64,000 bases of DNA from positions 124,001-188,000 of the forward strand of contig JAQGEQ010000179.1 of the NCBI GenBank assembly GCA_034620365.1. Reading direction: 5' to 3'. Each line of letters begins with the position of its first letter. Position 1 is the first letter of the stretch. The translations under genes were made by a program, and so were the position numbers. The notes beneath the pieces were generated by a model. The model saw nothing but the letters and a program-made list of their open reading frames with translations. It was not told where the DNA came from and searched no databases. This document shows positions 1 through 14,603 of the stretch, piece after piece. The DNA is from Pegea sp. RAD2-039. Its lineage: Eukaryota; Chordata; Thaliacea; Salpida; Salpidae.

Positions 1-3000
1 AACTATTTCTTCTATCATTTGTTATAAACGACATTGTAAACGAAATCGTTATTAAGATATTTTGACTTGTAACATTTTTAAAGGTTTAAGAAACTTTATA
101 ATGGTATTACGAGTCTAGAAATTTTTATACCGCTAGAAAACGAGTTAGTACATTTGGCCAGTCAAGCGTAAATGTCACATGACTCATCATTTTCCAGTTT
201 TACGCATTTGTAGTTAAAATTTGATCTTAGCAATCTATTTACGTTAAACAATTATTTAAGATATAATGAAAATTTCACACCATTTCATTAATTTCCAAAA
301 CATTTGCAGTAAACAAATCCCGTAGTTAGAGAAACGACCCCTTGAAGTTGCATATTTTTAAAGCGTTGTCTTTGCAAGGAACTTCTATTTAATGTACTGG
401 ATGTTAAAGAAAACTAGGGTGTCAACTGGGAAGATTACCGCTACATAGACGGCTTCAAAGTTATTTTCAATATCTTACAGTTTTATGGCTATCTATAAAC
501 TTTATGATATTTATTAACATTAAAACGTTTTCAGTTTATGCTAGGTGTTAGCTTTATAAACTATATAGTTAAACAAGAAATCATTTTGTTACTGAATAGA
601 ATAAGAAATATATGAATTAAAAACATATTTTGTTTTCTCCAATTTTATTCTTGAAACTTTTTGAGGTGACATATCAATTTTAGAGTTACATTTTATTAGT
701 GTAAATGTATTTATGTTTATTTCTTAAACCACCTACGAGATGCATTACTATTTGATTTTACAAATTTCAAGTCAGATTATCAATTTAGTTTAAAAACTAT
801 CTTAGATTGCAAATAATAATTATTTTCAGATAATTTCTATTTTCGCAGCCATATCTTTTTATTTTTATTTTTACATTGTAAAATTTTTAATAACCATTGT
901 TTAGTTGTTCTTAGCTTAATACTTTTTCTTGTTGTTGAAAAATTTTGTAATTTTTAGTCTATTTCTATTCGATCCAATAGCTTTCTTTTTATATATTTTG
1001 TAAAGTTTTGTATGAAAGTCTTTTTAAGTATAATTTTTTGATTGAGTTATGTTGGCTGAAGCAGTAGACAGGAAGTTGACATTTACTACATTCAAGCATT
1101 CGCATAGGTTTTATTATCGTTTTTAGATGCAATTCGAGGTAACACGGGACCCTGGGACCTGGGACGGTAATATCAAGGTCAACGGATTGTAGTTTTTCTG
1201 TCGGGGTTTCTTCCATAGACAACCACGAGGAGGTAGTACTATTCATCCATACTTGGAATATAAAGCAATTTTGTAATAAATTTTGTATTAAAATCATGAT
1301 TAACTTTTTATTATTAAAAAAATTCTTACTCCAAACCAAAAGATCCTTCTTCAAACAATGAGAATTCAGAACTCATTTTATCACGTTTATTAATAGGGTT
1401 CAATCACTTATTAAAAATATATCATTGTCATAAAAGTAATATTTTTCAAATATATCGTTGTTTTCGATATGCTGTAGCTAGAGTAAAAACTTTGACATCA
1501 TTAGTTCATTACTAATGTTTACTCATAAACTAGTCATTTAAAAAAAATTTTCAGAGCTGAAAACAACCTTTACTCAATGAAAATTATCATTACTAAAATA
1601 TAAACTTTTCTTTTAAACTATTTGTTTTTGTAGCAAACACAACAATATGGCTGCAGCAAAATAAAAGAAAAATGTGTAAAACACCAAATTTCAACATAAT
1701 AATATCAAAAACATCATGCCATTGCCAAGGCGTAGGTATAATACAGTTAGAAATTTAAAAATTGATTCCAAGGTGTGGTAAACTTAACGAAAAAGGTATT
1801 AGCCCACTGGGTGTTATTACAGTTTCTATTTGGATTAATTTTAACAAAAAAACTTCTAGGAACTAAAAGAGGTCATTAAAGTGAAGGTGAGAAAACCCTT
1901 ATTAACTTTAAACAGTAATATGAGGTGAGACAAAGTTTCAATTTTGAATAGTTTCAATATCAAGCTTAACCCTCTGTGATGTTTAGAGAAAGCGACCTTT
2001 AAACGGATTCAAGGCTTATATTGTTTTTCATACAAAAGAGTCGAACTCTTGTTAGTAAAGAGCATCAAACTTCAAAAACAGTTTAGAGCTGAAAAACAAA
2101 TTGTGATATTATTGAGATAAATATGGAAAAGAAAAGGGTTAATAATACTGCTTAGGGGAAATTTGATGTAGACAACTTGAAACAGAGTTGTTGATGGTGG
2201 TCTGTTGATGTCTATCTTTCAGAAATTACTTAATTAACAAGATAAGAAAAGGGTTACTACTACACTCTCTTAAAAAATTTTTAATATGAAAATGGAAACT
2301 AAATCGAAAGCTCTGCGAATAAATGATAGTATTAGCCTAATTATTTAGTTACTGGTGGATGCAGGGCAGCAGCTGATTGCCGCTAAATATTTGATACTTA
2401 AAAAGTAAGCTTTTATGAAGAAGATGAGTCAGATTTATTTGTGAACCAATCATTTCAAAGATTTGACTGAAGCTGATGATGCTAGAAGTTGGTCAGTATT
2501 TTAATGGCTTATTTTTATCTCCTTTTTATGAACTAGAATGATAATGAAACTCTTTCATTGGAAAATCACATAATTGAAAGATAACAAAGAATTGAAGACG
2601 ATCAATATAGTTTGGATAATATAATGAATAGAGCTTTTAACAAAATAATAAGGAATTTTTCAGGCGTATAGTCACTTTCTTTTATAATGCAGACAGCAGT
2701 AAAAATCTAAAAAATTCATCTATAAAATTTGAATTTTTTGCTTTAAGAGTATCAGTCGTAGTATTATCGTAGTATATCTTTATCTTGGTAAAGACAAGTT
2801 CAGCTTTTTTAAGATCGCTGGGATAAATATTTATTTTCATTAACGAACAATGGTAAAGCTACGTGGGGATTTAATTTAGACCTACTAAACTTAACGAACT
2901 TATTGCTAGTGTCATGACAAACTGAGAGCTAAAAATATGATTGAAAACTAACAAGGTAGAAGTGCAGAGGAACGATATGCCGCTATTGAGAGCTAAGTGC

Positions 3001-3655
3001 AAGAGATTGCTTAGAGTCTGAAGCAGTCCAAGCACTTCAGTTATGGGTGTGGCACCTTCCTCCTGTCACTCTTTCTCGGCGTATCGTTTGCATATGCTTC
3101 TTTTTTTATATATCCGATGCTCTATCTTTGACCCTTGAAACTCTCATCTATCGGTATCCAATTTATTTTAGATCATATTATTTTTCAGATTCAAGGTCTT
3201 GGTTAACTTAATAATTTCTTTCCAGATTTCTTAAACAATTATAATAGCTAAAAATCTTTTTCCAAGCTCTTAAAATCTTTCTTTATTTGATCAGTAGTTG
3301 ACTAACACTAGTTAATCCAATTCAAGATGCCTTGAATTTAGTATACAGAATTTTTTCATTCATTAAAGTAAAAACTTTCTTCTCCGGCTGATGCCTCTTT
3401 CTTACAATATGGTAATATTAAAATCCAATCATTTTATAAAATCAATTTTTATTTAAAATTATAAATACTTATCTTACAAAATTAGCAAGTGACAAAATAA
3501 AAGCTATGAAGTATACAACATTCCTAATACATACATCAACTATAAAAAATTGTCAAGAAGTTACATTATTCACGAAATCAAATTTATAAACTACATACAA
3601 CGTCAAATAAGATGTTTAATCATTATCGTCTGTTATTCAAATGATGAAAAACGTA
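1..3655. other. AT-rich intergenic region at the left edge
   Basis: No gene can be supported here. The stretch lies 3' of the Delta-like gene. It has many stops in all frames and no convincing set of exons. One locally GC-richer patch (about 1120-1265) is listed separately. The segment at about 2990-3100 is also less AT-rich, but I see no coding or repeat signature in it. Confidence 0.6.
989..1354 (-). other. unassigned GC-richer open frame, possible exon or repeat remnant
   Basis: An open frame of about 120 codons runs on the minus strand. Its central part (about 1120-1265) is clearly less AT-rich than the flanks, and a possible splice acceptor lies near 1257. I do not recognise the translation: there is no signal peptide, no cysteine pattern and no known motif. 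It could be an isolated exon of a gene extending left of the window, or a decayed transposon piece. The open frame alone is weak evidence because the flanking AT-rich part adds only Lys/Asn/Ile/Phe-rich sequence. Confidence 0.15.
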
Positions 3656-6600
3656 TTAAACAGTAGCAGTGACAGACTGCGCTTTTGAAAATGTTCGTGT
3701 TCGGTGACTAACTTCTGTTTCTTTTGTAAGTAAATCATTTTCAACTGATTTATCATAATTTTGTTCATTTTCATTCCTATTGGATCTACGGCGCTTCGTC
3801 ACCACACACACAGTTACCACAACAGCAGCTATCAATATACCAGCTACAACCAAAAGTGTAGCGAGTTGTTGAGATGTCAGCACTCCATCATGCTTATCAT
3901 GGACTTTTAAAACTTTTTCATTTCTTTTGCATTGCTCACCAGAATGCCCAGAGCTACAAATGCAAACCTTAAACGTTTCGTGGCAGTAGCTGTTTAAAGG
4001 GCAGTCCATGTTTAGGAAACATTTCCACTGTTCCTTTTGACTCAAACATTTTTCATCGTTATTACAGTCCTGTCCACAGATAACTTTTAAAGGATCCTTG
4101 GTATCGATCGAGCAAAATACTTTACTCGGTGTTATATTGTTTACTGTTGTTGGTTTTGTAGTGTATGGTTTGGTACTTTCTTTATTTTCGTTTGCTGTCG
4201 TAACCGGCAATTCAGTAGTTATTGTCATTGTTGTTGTTATTGTTTTATTAGGAGTGATTTCTGTAGTTTCTATAAATGAAAAAAGTTGTTTAACATCGAT
4301 AAATGATTTTTCAGATATTTATAAAAGTAATAAGACTTAAACAGAATATTTTTTATCAAAATAGGATATATGTTTACCTAGTTAGGTTTAAAGTAAAAAC
4401 TACTTACTGAAAAAAGTAATAAGGTAAAAGATTTGGTTATGTTTTCTAATATTGATTTTACAGGTAATTTGCTTAAGTTATTATTCGATTACTTTGATTG
4501 TAAAACTTTTGTTTTTGAAACATTGTAAGAAATTAAAAGTTTTAAGGTTTATAAGATACATTTTTTAGTATAAATGAATATTTGATTATTGAAACTATTA
4601 ATTATTGATCTGGATGTAATCAACAAACTAACTAGTTTACCTGGAGCTATCATTTCACATTTTTCACCAATAAATCTTTCAGGGCATTGACATAGACTTG
4701 TGTTTTGTTGGCAAGTCCCGCCATTTAAGCAACTACATTTTGAAATTTCACAATTCTTTCCTTCAAACTGATCACTACATTTGCATTCATACTTATTGCG
4801 AAATTCCTGTAAAGAACTCTCAGTTATTGATGTTTAATAATGGATTGTTTGGCTCACGATATAAAATTATTTTGTTTTTACTTTACAAGTTCCTCCATTT
4901 TTGCAAGGATTCAATGAACAGTATTTAACTATCTGGCAGTTTGCCCCCATATACCCACGTTCACAGGTACAAGTAAAGTTTCTTTGAAATGAAGCGCCAC
5001 TTCGGCATAACCCTCCGTGTCTACACGGGTCATTATTACTGCAGTAGTTTTCATCTATAATATTCTTTCAATTATAAAAAGCAACTTTAAAACTAGTTTT
5101 GAATTCAAACTAGTAATAAATAGATCAAGTTTAGTCGCAAAAATAATTCTAATGTGAACAAACCAATATTACAAAGAGCCCCTGTCCAGTTTGAGATACA
5201 TGAGCATTCATTTGGAGATGAACAGGTACCATGTAAACAACCAATCTTTGTCAAACATTGATCACAGTTTTTTCCTTTCCATCCTGCTCTGCATCTGTAG
5301 TTTATCAAAGATTTCATTGTTGATGCACAAAGATACAAGCGAGCTATTATACTTACTTGCACTCAGTTTGAGTGCATTGATAAGAGTTTTTTTCCACACA
5401 ACCTTCTGGGCAACTGACTGAAAAATATTTTGATAAATTTACTGTAAAAATTGAAGTTTTAATAAATTAGCCAACAAATTTGAATTGTTCTAAAATTGTT
5501 ATTTTCTTTGGTAAAGTTTGAAACAGTAGTTTTCAATCAATAAAAACTCTATACAAAAATCTGAATAGTATGAATAAATACATTTTTGAATATTGAATAA
5601 GTAAATTCTTCGAATTTCGAGTATTCATTCAGGTTACAAATACTTAAAAATTTTATTTATTTTTACATACACTTTGTTGCTTGAATTACAAGTATTTGAA
5701 TGACATTTAAACATATATTCAAATCTTTTTAAGAAAGGTTGTGTATCGTATGAATTTAGTTCAAACATTTAAAAAAAATTCAGCCATTGAAAATTCTACA
5801 GATATCTTTATAATAAGCTTTGCATATTACTTTGAGTGCATGGTTTAGTTCCAATTGGGTTTTTCCAACCTTTCAAACATACTCTATCACCATTTTCATC
5901 ACATGTAAAATGTCCCAAGGAATTATTTTTCGACTCACAATACTTTGCACAAACAGCGTTGTGATAGTTACTAGCACACTCAAGTTTACTACTCCAAGTA
6001 ACAACCGATCCAGTAGAAGAATCAGAAGAGTTATCCTCTTTTGAAAAATCATCGGAGCGTAATATAGACTTTCGAATTATTTTCCAAAAAATTCGTTTAG
6101 GTGTATATTCTGATAAAATTTAAACAATAAGAATAAATATAAAATACAATTTAAAAAAAAGTTCTTGGTTGTTTTTGTCATTTCAAATTACACACTTAAA
6201 AATTTAAAACAATTCAAAAAAGTGTCTAGTAGCAAATTTTATTTCTACTTAGTATAAAAATGTTATTTTAAAGCATTCTTCAAACAAATCTACTGATATT
6301 TGAATTGAAAAAATTCTAATATGTAAATAAGAAAATTACATAAAGCAAAATTGAGGGAAATATTTATCATGCTTTCTTCCTGAATAAACCACAAAGAAAT
6401 TTAGCCGATGTCTTACCTTTTTGAATACCAAAACTTTCATTTTCATTTCTAATATCAAAAGCTGCAATCAAGACTTGACAATAACCCTGTAAAAAATGTT
6501 AGCATAAAATATATTTAGCATATACAATAATATACCTAAAAAGATGTATTAGATAAAGAAAAATGGATAAATGCGGTTGTAAATGCATAATAATAAATAT

Positions 6601-7430
6601 GCATAGATAAAGTATAATTAATTTGAAAAAAATATATTTAACAATTTTAGATTTATGAAATATGCACAATACATTTTTTTATTGTCTTTTACATAAACTT
6701 TAAATTTGTTTAATGCAATTTTAACTTCTAATCATAACAAAACTAAAACATTGCTGGAAAAAATCAAACATTAAGACTTACAATCCATCTATATGTAGTT
6801 ATATTAAACTTTAAAACCAAATTAGTATCTATGACTGTATCTTCTCCTAATACTGTAGTTTTGGATATTCCGTAGTTTAAATTATTCCATTTCTTAGACC
6901 CTAGGTCTGGTCGAACAGATACTAGGAAAGCTGTTTTACATGGAAAAATACAAGAACCATTTACTGCAGCAGCCTGGTTACAACAGCTTCCATTTGACAA
7001 CTTTGACGTGGGGTTGATAAACTGTCTCAGTTTTAAAGATAAAACTCCAAACATTTGCTGAAAGTCAGAGTAAAATATTTCTTTGCTTAATTTCAAAAAA
7101 TTTTAAATTTTAATTCATGCTGTTTTATTAGCGTTTTAAAATATACGAGTTGACTATTTAATATAAAATAAAATTAACTTAAAAAAACTGACAAATCTAG
7201 CAGCAAAAACTTTGAAGAAAGTTAAAAGAATAACAAAAGTTTTAGCTAAAGTTGCTCTGGTTAAATAACCTTACAATTAATTTGAAAGATTTTTTAATAT
7301 TTTAGAGATTTCTTGCAACTTATCAATATTTTTATAATTAGTTGAGTTAGGCAGCAATTTGCTTAGTACTTACTGATGAAGACAAGCCAACGCAAAGTAT
7401 GGAAAGAATCAAAATGCTGAACAATCTCAT
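3656..7430 (-). CDS. Delta-like Notch ligand (MNNL-DSL-EGF-TM), complete
   Basis: Type I membrane ligand for Notch, predicted 608 aa. Exons (5' to 3' of the gene): 7430-7374, 7057-6782, 6486-6417, 6109-5831, 5417-5357, 5294-5164, 5054-4882, 4806-4641, 4269-3656; all phases agree. Exon 1 is a signal peptide (start MRLFSILILSILCVG). Exons 2-4 carry the MNNL/C2 region: FGVLSLKLRQFINP matches the family's start, followed by a CC pair and IFPCKTAFLVSVRP. Exon 4 holds the DSL domain with GHFTCDENGDRVCLKGW. About six EGF-like repeats follow, for example NPCKNGGTCK, CSCLNGGTC and a juxtamembrane CPLNSYC...CSSGHSGEQC. One membrane helix (LATLLVVAGILIAAVVVTV) precedes a KRRR stop-transfer and a tail of about 45 residues. 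The tail ends TATV, which is not a class I PDZ ligand because the residue at position -2 is Ala. Family identity is firm; assignment to a particular Delta paralogue is not attempted. Confidence 0.95.
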
Positions 7431-10400
7431 TATAAAATCTGTTTCGACAAGATGAAGAGTTTTTTGAATTGTGAGATAATAATAACCTCTGAAATGTTAT
7501 TTCCTCAAAAAAATCTTATTTAAATTGCCTTTCCACAAATACCAGCTGATAATTGAGATAAATGTGATCTTTCATGTTATTAGTATTCAATTAATTTTTA
7601 CTTTAGTCCTTTTTATAATGAGATTAACGTATAGTTTATAGAACAAAATCTGTTAATGCAGTTTTACATGCTTTCCGGACACGTCCATTGAAAAAAAGAC
7701 GTATAGGATATGATCAAAGGAAGGGGAAAAATAATGCAACAGATGATTCTAAAAATTCATGAAATTTAATTCTAAGTACAACAGTTCTATTTATATAAAA
7801 CTGTAATGATTCATACTGTTTTTATTTATTCGCAAGACTATGTACACAATGATTGCATAAACAAACAAAATGTTTTGGAAACAATAATTATGAAAACTAA
7901 TAAAATGTTATCAGATTGTTCACGATGAGCTTTTGCTTTAATTTACAGTTTAATACTTTTCAAAGTAGAATATTTAAAAGTAACTGATAAACATCTTATT
8001 CACTTAGCACATTTTCATTTTCAATTTAAACAGAAAGTCTTTTACTATAATGAGTTTTGAAAAGAAAACATATTGCCATACTCAATCATTTTTAATTTAG
8101 AGCAATAAAATAAGAAAAGCATTCTTTAAGCTAATTATCAGTTTACCATCAGTTTTTTCCTGATTTATCTCACATAAAAACACAGTAAAATAATTTAAGA
8201 GCATAAAAAACAGTTGCAATAATTTAAACTTTAAAGTTTTTACTTATATGTTTACCAAGTTGATAAATCAATAAAACATAAAGTTATTGCATCTGCAGGA
8301 AACGAATGACTCAACTATATATAAGCCACGTATAGCGAAATATGCTGAAAACAACAAAAAATTACAAGATTACTTTAACTAAAAATTTCTTTATCAATCA
8401 TTCACTTAAATCATTTTTATAATCTATAAAATCACATAATTTATTATTTTTAGTTATCTACTAATTTAAATAATTAAATAATAAGTAACAATAACTGAAA
8501 AACTTTTGTCGATAAGCTTTGCTCAAGTCTCTCTAACCACATTGAAATGAATATTATTACTGCTACTTTTATAGAGACACGACATTATTGCATTAGCCTT
8601 TAAAAAGCCAGGAAGTAGTATCGCAAACTTTGTAAACAATTTATTAAATGTTGTTTCAATAAGTGCATGATTTTTCTATAAAAAATTTTCATTGCCATAT
8701 ATATTTTTTTAAGTCTTTTTTTCTAATTTTTAACCATATTTATAGTCAGATATACTATAGTAACATAAACAATTCCACTGAACAGGTAATTTAAAAAGTT
8801 ACTGCTTTCAATGATATACATTATTCTAATAAAACCATCAGCTTGTTGTATTGTAATTTCTTTTCTTTCTTTTCTAATTCAATTTTCTATAATCACAAAA
8901 TTGTCATTAAACTAAGTAGAGCTGTACAATATTAACTTTTTATTGAAACTAGGAGACTTACTGTAATTATTTTACTAATTATTAATTATCATTTGAACGT
9001 TAATATTTTAAGATGAAATAGATTTGAAGAAGTTATAAGTTTGCCAAAAGACTAACCAATTAATCTCAATATTAAAATCCAAAGTTTCCATTCCACAATT
9101 GATAAAAAGTTTTGCTAGAAAAAATTGTAAAATATAAGTCAGTGTAAAAACTAATTATTTTAAGATACGGCCTTATCGGTAGTTGTTCATGGCTTAAGTT
9201 TTGTAACGAACGTGTGATCTCTTATAGCAATGATTTATGGACACAATCATCTACATCACCATCGACTAGAAGCTAACTGCTCTGCATCTAAGATACTATT
9301 TCTGCTAAGAAGTGAAAAAACATAAGATTAGAAACAAATTTTTTTTTATAAGAAATTACTCTTGATCAATTTGATCACAATTATTATGTATAGATGTTTA
9401 AGAAGCTTAGTAAATACGATGCAGGCCAATAATAAAGTTATAAGAACTCTGCTTCCAGGTGCTCTGTTTGAAAACTTTACAGTTAAGTTAAAATCATGAT
9501 GCTTATCAAAAAATTATATAGCAATACTCAACACTAACTTAAGGATATCATAGACAAGACTCCATAACTTAAAAAAGATTGAAACACAAAGTTGTAGAGG
9601 TGTTCATATCATCTTTAGAAAGATGTACTTACCGTTTTATCAAAATGTAAGGAAAATTGTTTCTACCAGTTCATTACCAATAATGGTTTTATAAAAAAAG
9701 GTAAACAAATTTACATCTCTTCAATTTGAAGATTAAAGTAGTGCAAAAAATTTTACTTTTTATTTGATATTTCTGATTTTTGAACTTTTACTACTGTTTT
9801 AACTTTACTATGAGAAAATGTATAATAACCCTATAGTAATTATAAAAGTATGAATGTAACATAATTTAATCAGTAGAACTATTAATAAGAAGTTGCAGCA
9901 CCATAAAAAACCAACTATGAGTTAATTTAATACTTTTTTCTTAGAAATTTTGGAACTGTTTTGAAATCAACTTAGTGAAGATTTTTATGTTTAGTATATT
10001 TTGATGTGTGATCTGTTGAATAAACAAACAAACTTTTGTAGCTTGTTTTTTTTCTTGAACCTTCAACCTCATAATCTTTTAAATTCATGATAAAATTCAA
10101 ACAAGATAGAATAAATGAAAACAAAAATTAAATTTGATTGCATTATTTTTTGATTTATTCTATTTATAAACTTTTGATACCATTTGATTTATCCTGTCAA
10201 CTTCTATGCTTTAGCCTCTTTCCACCTCTAGTAAAAAGTCCTGCTATATTAAAAAAGAAATTCATGAGAATTTACGTTTAACTGTTTATTTATTAGTATT
10301 TACTTATAAAGTTAACAGGTGCTGTATGAAGCAAACAATTCTTTCAATTCTTTCTGATGATCCGCAATTTTGTGGATTAAGACTGTTCCTGGAAAAGTGA

Positions 10401-13400
10401 TTTATTTTTATAATTAGTTGTATTTATCAAATATATTATAATGCTTTGCTTATTTAACTCACCAAAACATCTTTATCGCTAATGAGGACTGAAGAAAATA
10501 GAATAATAAAAAAAGTTAGGAATAAAAAAAATGGTTATGAGTTCTTGCAATAAGAGAATCTTTGACAGTATAATCTATTTGAACTTGCTATTTTTGTTGC
10601 TATTCTACTTATCAGATCTTCGTCAAGAATCACTGTCAATCGTTCATACAATTTCATTAATCTTTTGCAGAGCGCTAGCAAAAGCATGATAATCATAAAT
10701 AATTATATATTTAATTAAATAACTAAATATAAGAGCCCTATTAATTTTTGCAAGCGCTGTAATCTCATTGCACGAATAAATTGAGCCGAATATATCTTTT
10801 TTGCAGTTTTTTTATTAGTTATAATCATGCTTGCTAAAAGAATAAAAGCCGTGATTTTCTATACTTATACCTACCTCCCGGACATAAAGGCAGTATCGTC
10901 AAAAACTTTAATATCTTCCGCTCGGGATAAAACAGTTCAGTAATGAATTATTTGCGATTTAATTTTATGGTTACATTATTTATGACTTTTTAAGTATAAT
11001 TGTTGAATATTGAAATCCAAACAATGTAAACAGCTTTATTTATAATGCATTTTTTAAATCTTAAATCTTTAGACAGAAATGAAAACCTTGCACGTCTACA
11101 TTTTTAGGACAATAAGTGCATCCCTAATATAAAGATAAAACTTAGTTTTGATGTGTCTATACAAAGAGATGCAATCTATCAGTGTTTTTAGTATTATAAT
11201 TAATATAAAGGCTCTTAACAAGCCTTCAACTACTACATGATCTCAGAAGGTAAATATTTAGATATAAGTATATAATAAAGCTTAATATAAAAACTTAAAA
11301 GTTGTACAATAGATCTATTAATTAAAATTTTCATCTTTTTTACAATTTTTTTTTTATTTTTCTATGATTTTTTCCTGTGAGATGCTCGAATTATTACAAT
11401 TTTACTAATCTAAGCTTTAAGTTTGCTTTTTTACAATCATATTCTTAATCAGTATAATAAAATAAATTAAAAACAAAAAAACATATAATAAAAAAAGCTT
11501 TTCATTATTTTTTTGAACTAAATGATGCTTTATTTATTGAAAAAAAATTATTTCATTCATTTCTTTTATTTTTACTTTTTATCACTAAAAGTAATAAACC
11601 ATTTATGACGAGCTATGCTTATCTCCGTATTTATAAGTATTTGACGATTGTTGATTACATCAACATAACTACAATGTTAATTTTATTTTTTCAAAAATAA
11701 AAGTAGATCAACTTTTCGTCAATATAAGACATCTCATTAATGACCTCAGTAAATGATTGGACAAACTTAAAACCTTACTAACGATTACATAATCTGATAT
11801 GCTTTTTAGTCTATTTCCACTCACTAAAGCTGTGGTTAGAAATTGATAATTGGACTAACAAACTAAGAGCCTATTATATTTAAGTGGATTGTATGAACAA
11901 ACTAAGTTAATTTTTGAAATATTGTGTTGTTATAAGTAAATAAAACCTGGTTAAATTTATTTTTTCTTTAAAGTTTAATTTTTTTAATTTGTGTTTTTAT
12001 AATTGAAAGTATTATTTTTAATTAGATTTTTATATTAACATTAGAATAATAAATATTTTATTTTTTTATTAATACATATTTTTTACATTTTTTTTTACTG
12101 GTTTACTACTTACTACTTAAAATTAAAAGTATAAATTGTATATCTAGTCATTTACTTGATTAATTTTGTGATAAATGAAGATTTTTATCAAATTTAAGGT
12201 GTAAAGTTTTGAGCATAAAGTTATTGCAATGAAAATATTATTCCTTTTTTATTAAAATTTAGCAAAAGCTTAAAATCATCTAAGTATAAAAATGAATATT
12301 TTTATAACTTTTCTATTGAAATGGATAATGAACAAAAGTTGTTCAATTAATTTTTATCTAAAGTTTTTTTATTTTTAACATTTTCTTGATTGAAGTCCTT
12401 CAAATTGTTATTAATCCAAAAACGGGAATTGTTTTTAATAATCTTCTAACAAATCAAGTTTTTAACAAATCTTTGTAATATTGTTTTGTTTATCAAATTA
12501 ATAAAACATTGATAAGTTCTATCATGTAACTTCTAAGTTATTATGACCATCATTAAATTTATGTCATTGTATATTGACGGTTAAATTATTTATCAAGAAT
12601 TATTTAAATAAACTATATAGAAGTGTTTTTTTAATTACTATTGATTTGAAGTATTATATATTACATATATAAGCTATTATTTAAATTATATCAGCTTTAA
12701 ATAATTTCACATAGTGATTCTTACTTTAAGTTAAAAATTATAATAATAAGTTAAATATAAAACATAGTTTTTTATAAAATTCACTTTAAGTTTTAAAATA
12801 TTAAAGTTTACCTCTACAGTAATATGGATGGTTATTAAGATATAAAAATATATTTTTTATTATAAAACTTATATAAATGTTGTCAATATTTTTTACTCCA
12901 GTCTAGTTTAGTTATGCTCTTTTAATAGTAAAAACATAATTGTATATTTTTAAAGTAGCTTTGTTAGTAAATTTTAATTGAGTCAGCTATTCTATTTTAG
13001 TGTAATGTTTTGATATTTCTACAATAATCATAATCAAAACCTACTTAATTTTTCTAATTTATTTAATTACTTTTTTCTATTACTTTATTTAGGTTTTATC
13101 CCTGAAAATGTGCAAAATAAAAATGATAAATACAAGATCAATAATTGTCTTTAAAATGAGATTTTATTATTTACTAAATTATTTAATGGGTTTTAAAATT
13201 TGTTTAAACTTGTGGTTAATTTGTATATTTTTTTTATGATTACAGAATAAATTTTTACTTCAATTATCTTCATAAATTTGTGGTATCTATATACTCTTAA
13301 GTATCATCAAGTATGTCACCTTTGTCAAGTCTTCTTCTATATAAACTGTAAGTATTATAAACTTTTTTTGATAAACTTTTAATGCTGATAAAAAATGATT

Positions 13401-14603
13401 ATCTCTATAAAAACTTAATATCAAGTCAAGATTGGTAAAAGATTAAAAATAAGTTTTTTTTTGGTCTGCTGCATAACAATGATGCAATTTGGCAAACCCC
13501 CTTTTATATCAGCCAATCACAGTTGATCAGTCATGCTTACTTGAAATATTTTTCAAGATCTTCTATTTCGCAATCTCAAATAAGATTTGCTTCAATAATT
13601 TCTTTGGAAGGCCTCACATACATTTGACATAACCTTATTAGAAACTGTTTAATAAAATTAACCATTCTTTAATTATAATATTGTTATTTTTGATAAATAA
13701 GTAAGTAAAATATTTAGTGGTAAAATTTGTTATCAAAGTATAAGTTCTTATAGTTTCAAAAATCCTTCGGTAATAAATATACCAAAAATTCTTTTAAATG
13801 CTTCCTCAAAAACATTTCTTGTTAGTTTAACCTTGCGTAACATCATCTAATAATGTTTAACAAGTGTTAGACAAAGCTACTTTCATTGGTTATACAAATG
13901 GGCGTTTCCAAGTACTGAAATAAGGTTGGAAGAAAATAGAACACCTTCTTAAAGAACCAATCAGTGCTTTGCTGTTTGCAAACGTCAAGCATTTGCAATA
14001 TCTAACCACACATCTCATAAATTTTTGTATTTTTATAAAATATCATTAAATAATTAAACTTTTAGAAATAATTAATCTACGAAGTTTAATTTGTTTAAAA
14101 TAAAGTTTTATTCTTGTACGCCATATAATCATCAAATATTTGCGCTTAGGTTAAATGAGTCGACTCATATTTTTGCAAAAAAAGCGACCGTTTGCCGATA
14201 TCAGCTAAATAAATAAGGTTATAGCTGTATAGTTTATAGATATCAATATAGATAACGTCATTATTTCATATGATATAAATAATTTGTTATTGTGTTCTTC
14301 AAATAATGACTGTTGTTTTTGTTTGTCGTCGACATTTGTGAGTTTTAACGAAAATACGTTGCTGAAACGGATACTCGATTTTGATTGGTCGATTTTTTTC
14401 TGGGCGTGTGAAGGAAAGTGTAAGATGGTTACGCTTGACTTAAGAATAAGAAAAAATTTGTTATGATGAGAAAATAAAATGAATTGTCATGTGATTGTCC
14501 ATTTGATTATATATTAACCGGTTCCTGTTCAGATCAATTTATTCTGATTTTTCTTCATTGAGCTCAGTCAAATAAACGTTATTTGAGTTTATCAGCTATT
14601 AAA
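7431..14603. other. 7.2-kb intergenic region between divergent Delta-like gene and PEPCK
   Basis: This AT-rich region separates the 5' ends of two divergently transcribed genes, so it should hold both promoters. I find no exon that can be supported: the 60-codon plus frame at 14284-14466 has no family match and starts at a non-ATG codon. The last kilobase before PEPCK is less AT-rich. It has CCAAT boxes or their complement at 13513-13517, 13885-13889, 13957-13961 and 14384-14388, and a perfect 14-bp palindrome at 14155-14168. Confidence 0.5.
14155..14168. promoter_or_regulatory. perfect 14-bp palindrome upstream of PEPCK, bZIP-like half-sites
   Basis: The sequence ATGAGTCGACTCAT is a perfect inverted repeat about 440 bp upstream of the PEPCK start codon. 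Each arm holds TGAGTC/GACTCA, which resembles AP-1/Gcn4-type half-sites but in the outward arrangement rather than the usual TGACTCA. PEPCK genes in other animals are controlled through bZIP sites, so a regulatory role is plausible. This is inference from one site only. Confidence 0.25.

Noticed and set aside
14284..14466. 60-codon plus-strand frame just upstream of PEPCK
   Set aside because: It begins at a TTG rather than an ATG, has no similarity to anything I know, and lies where the PEPCK promoter should be.
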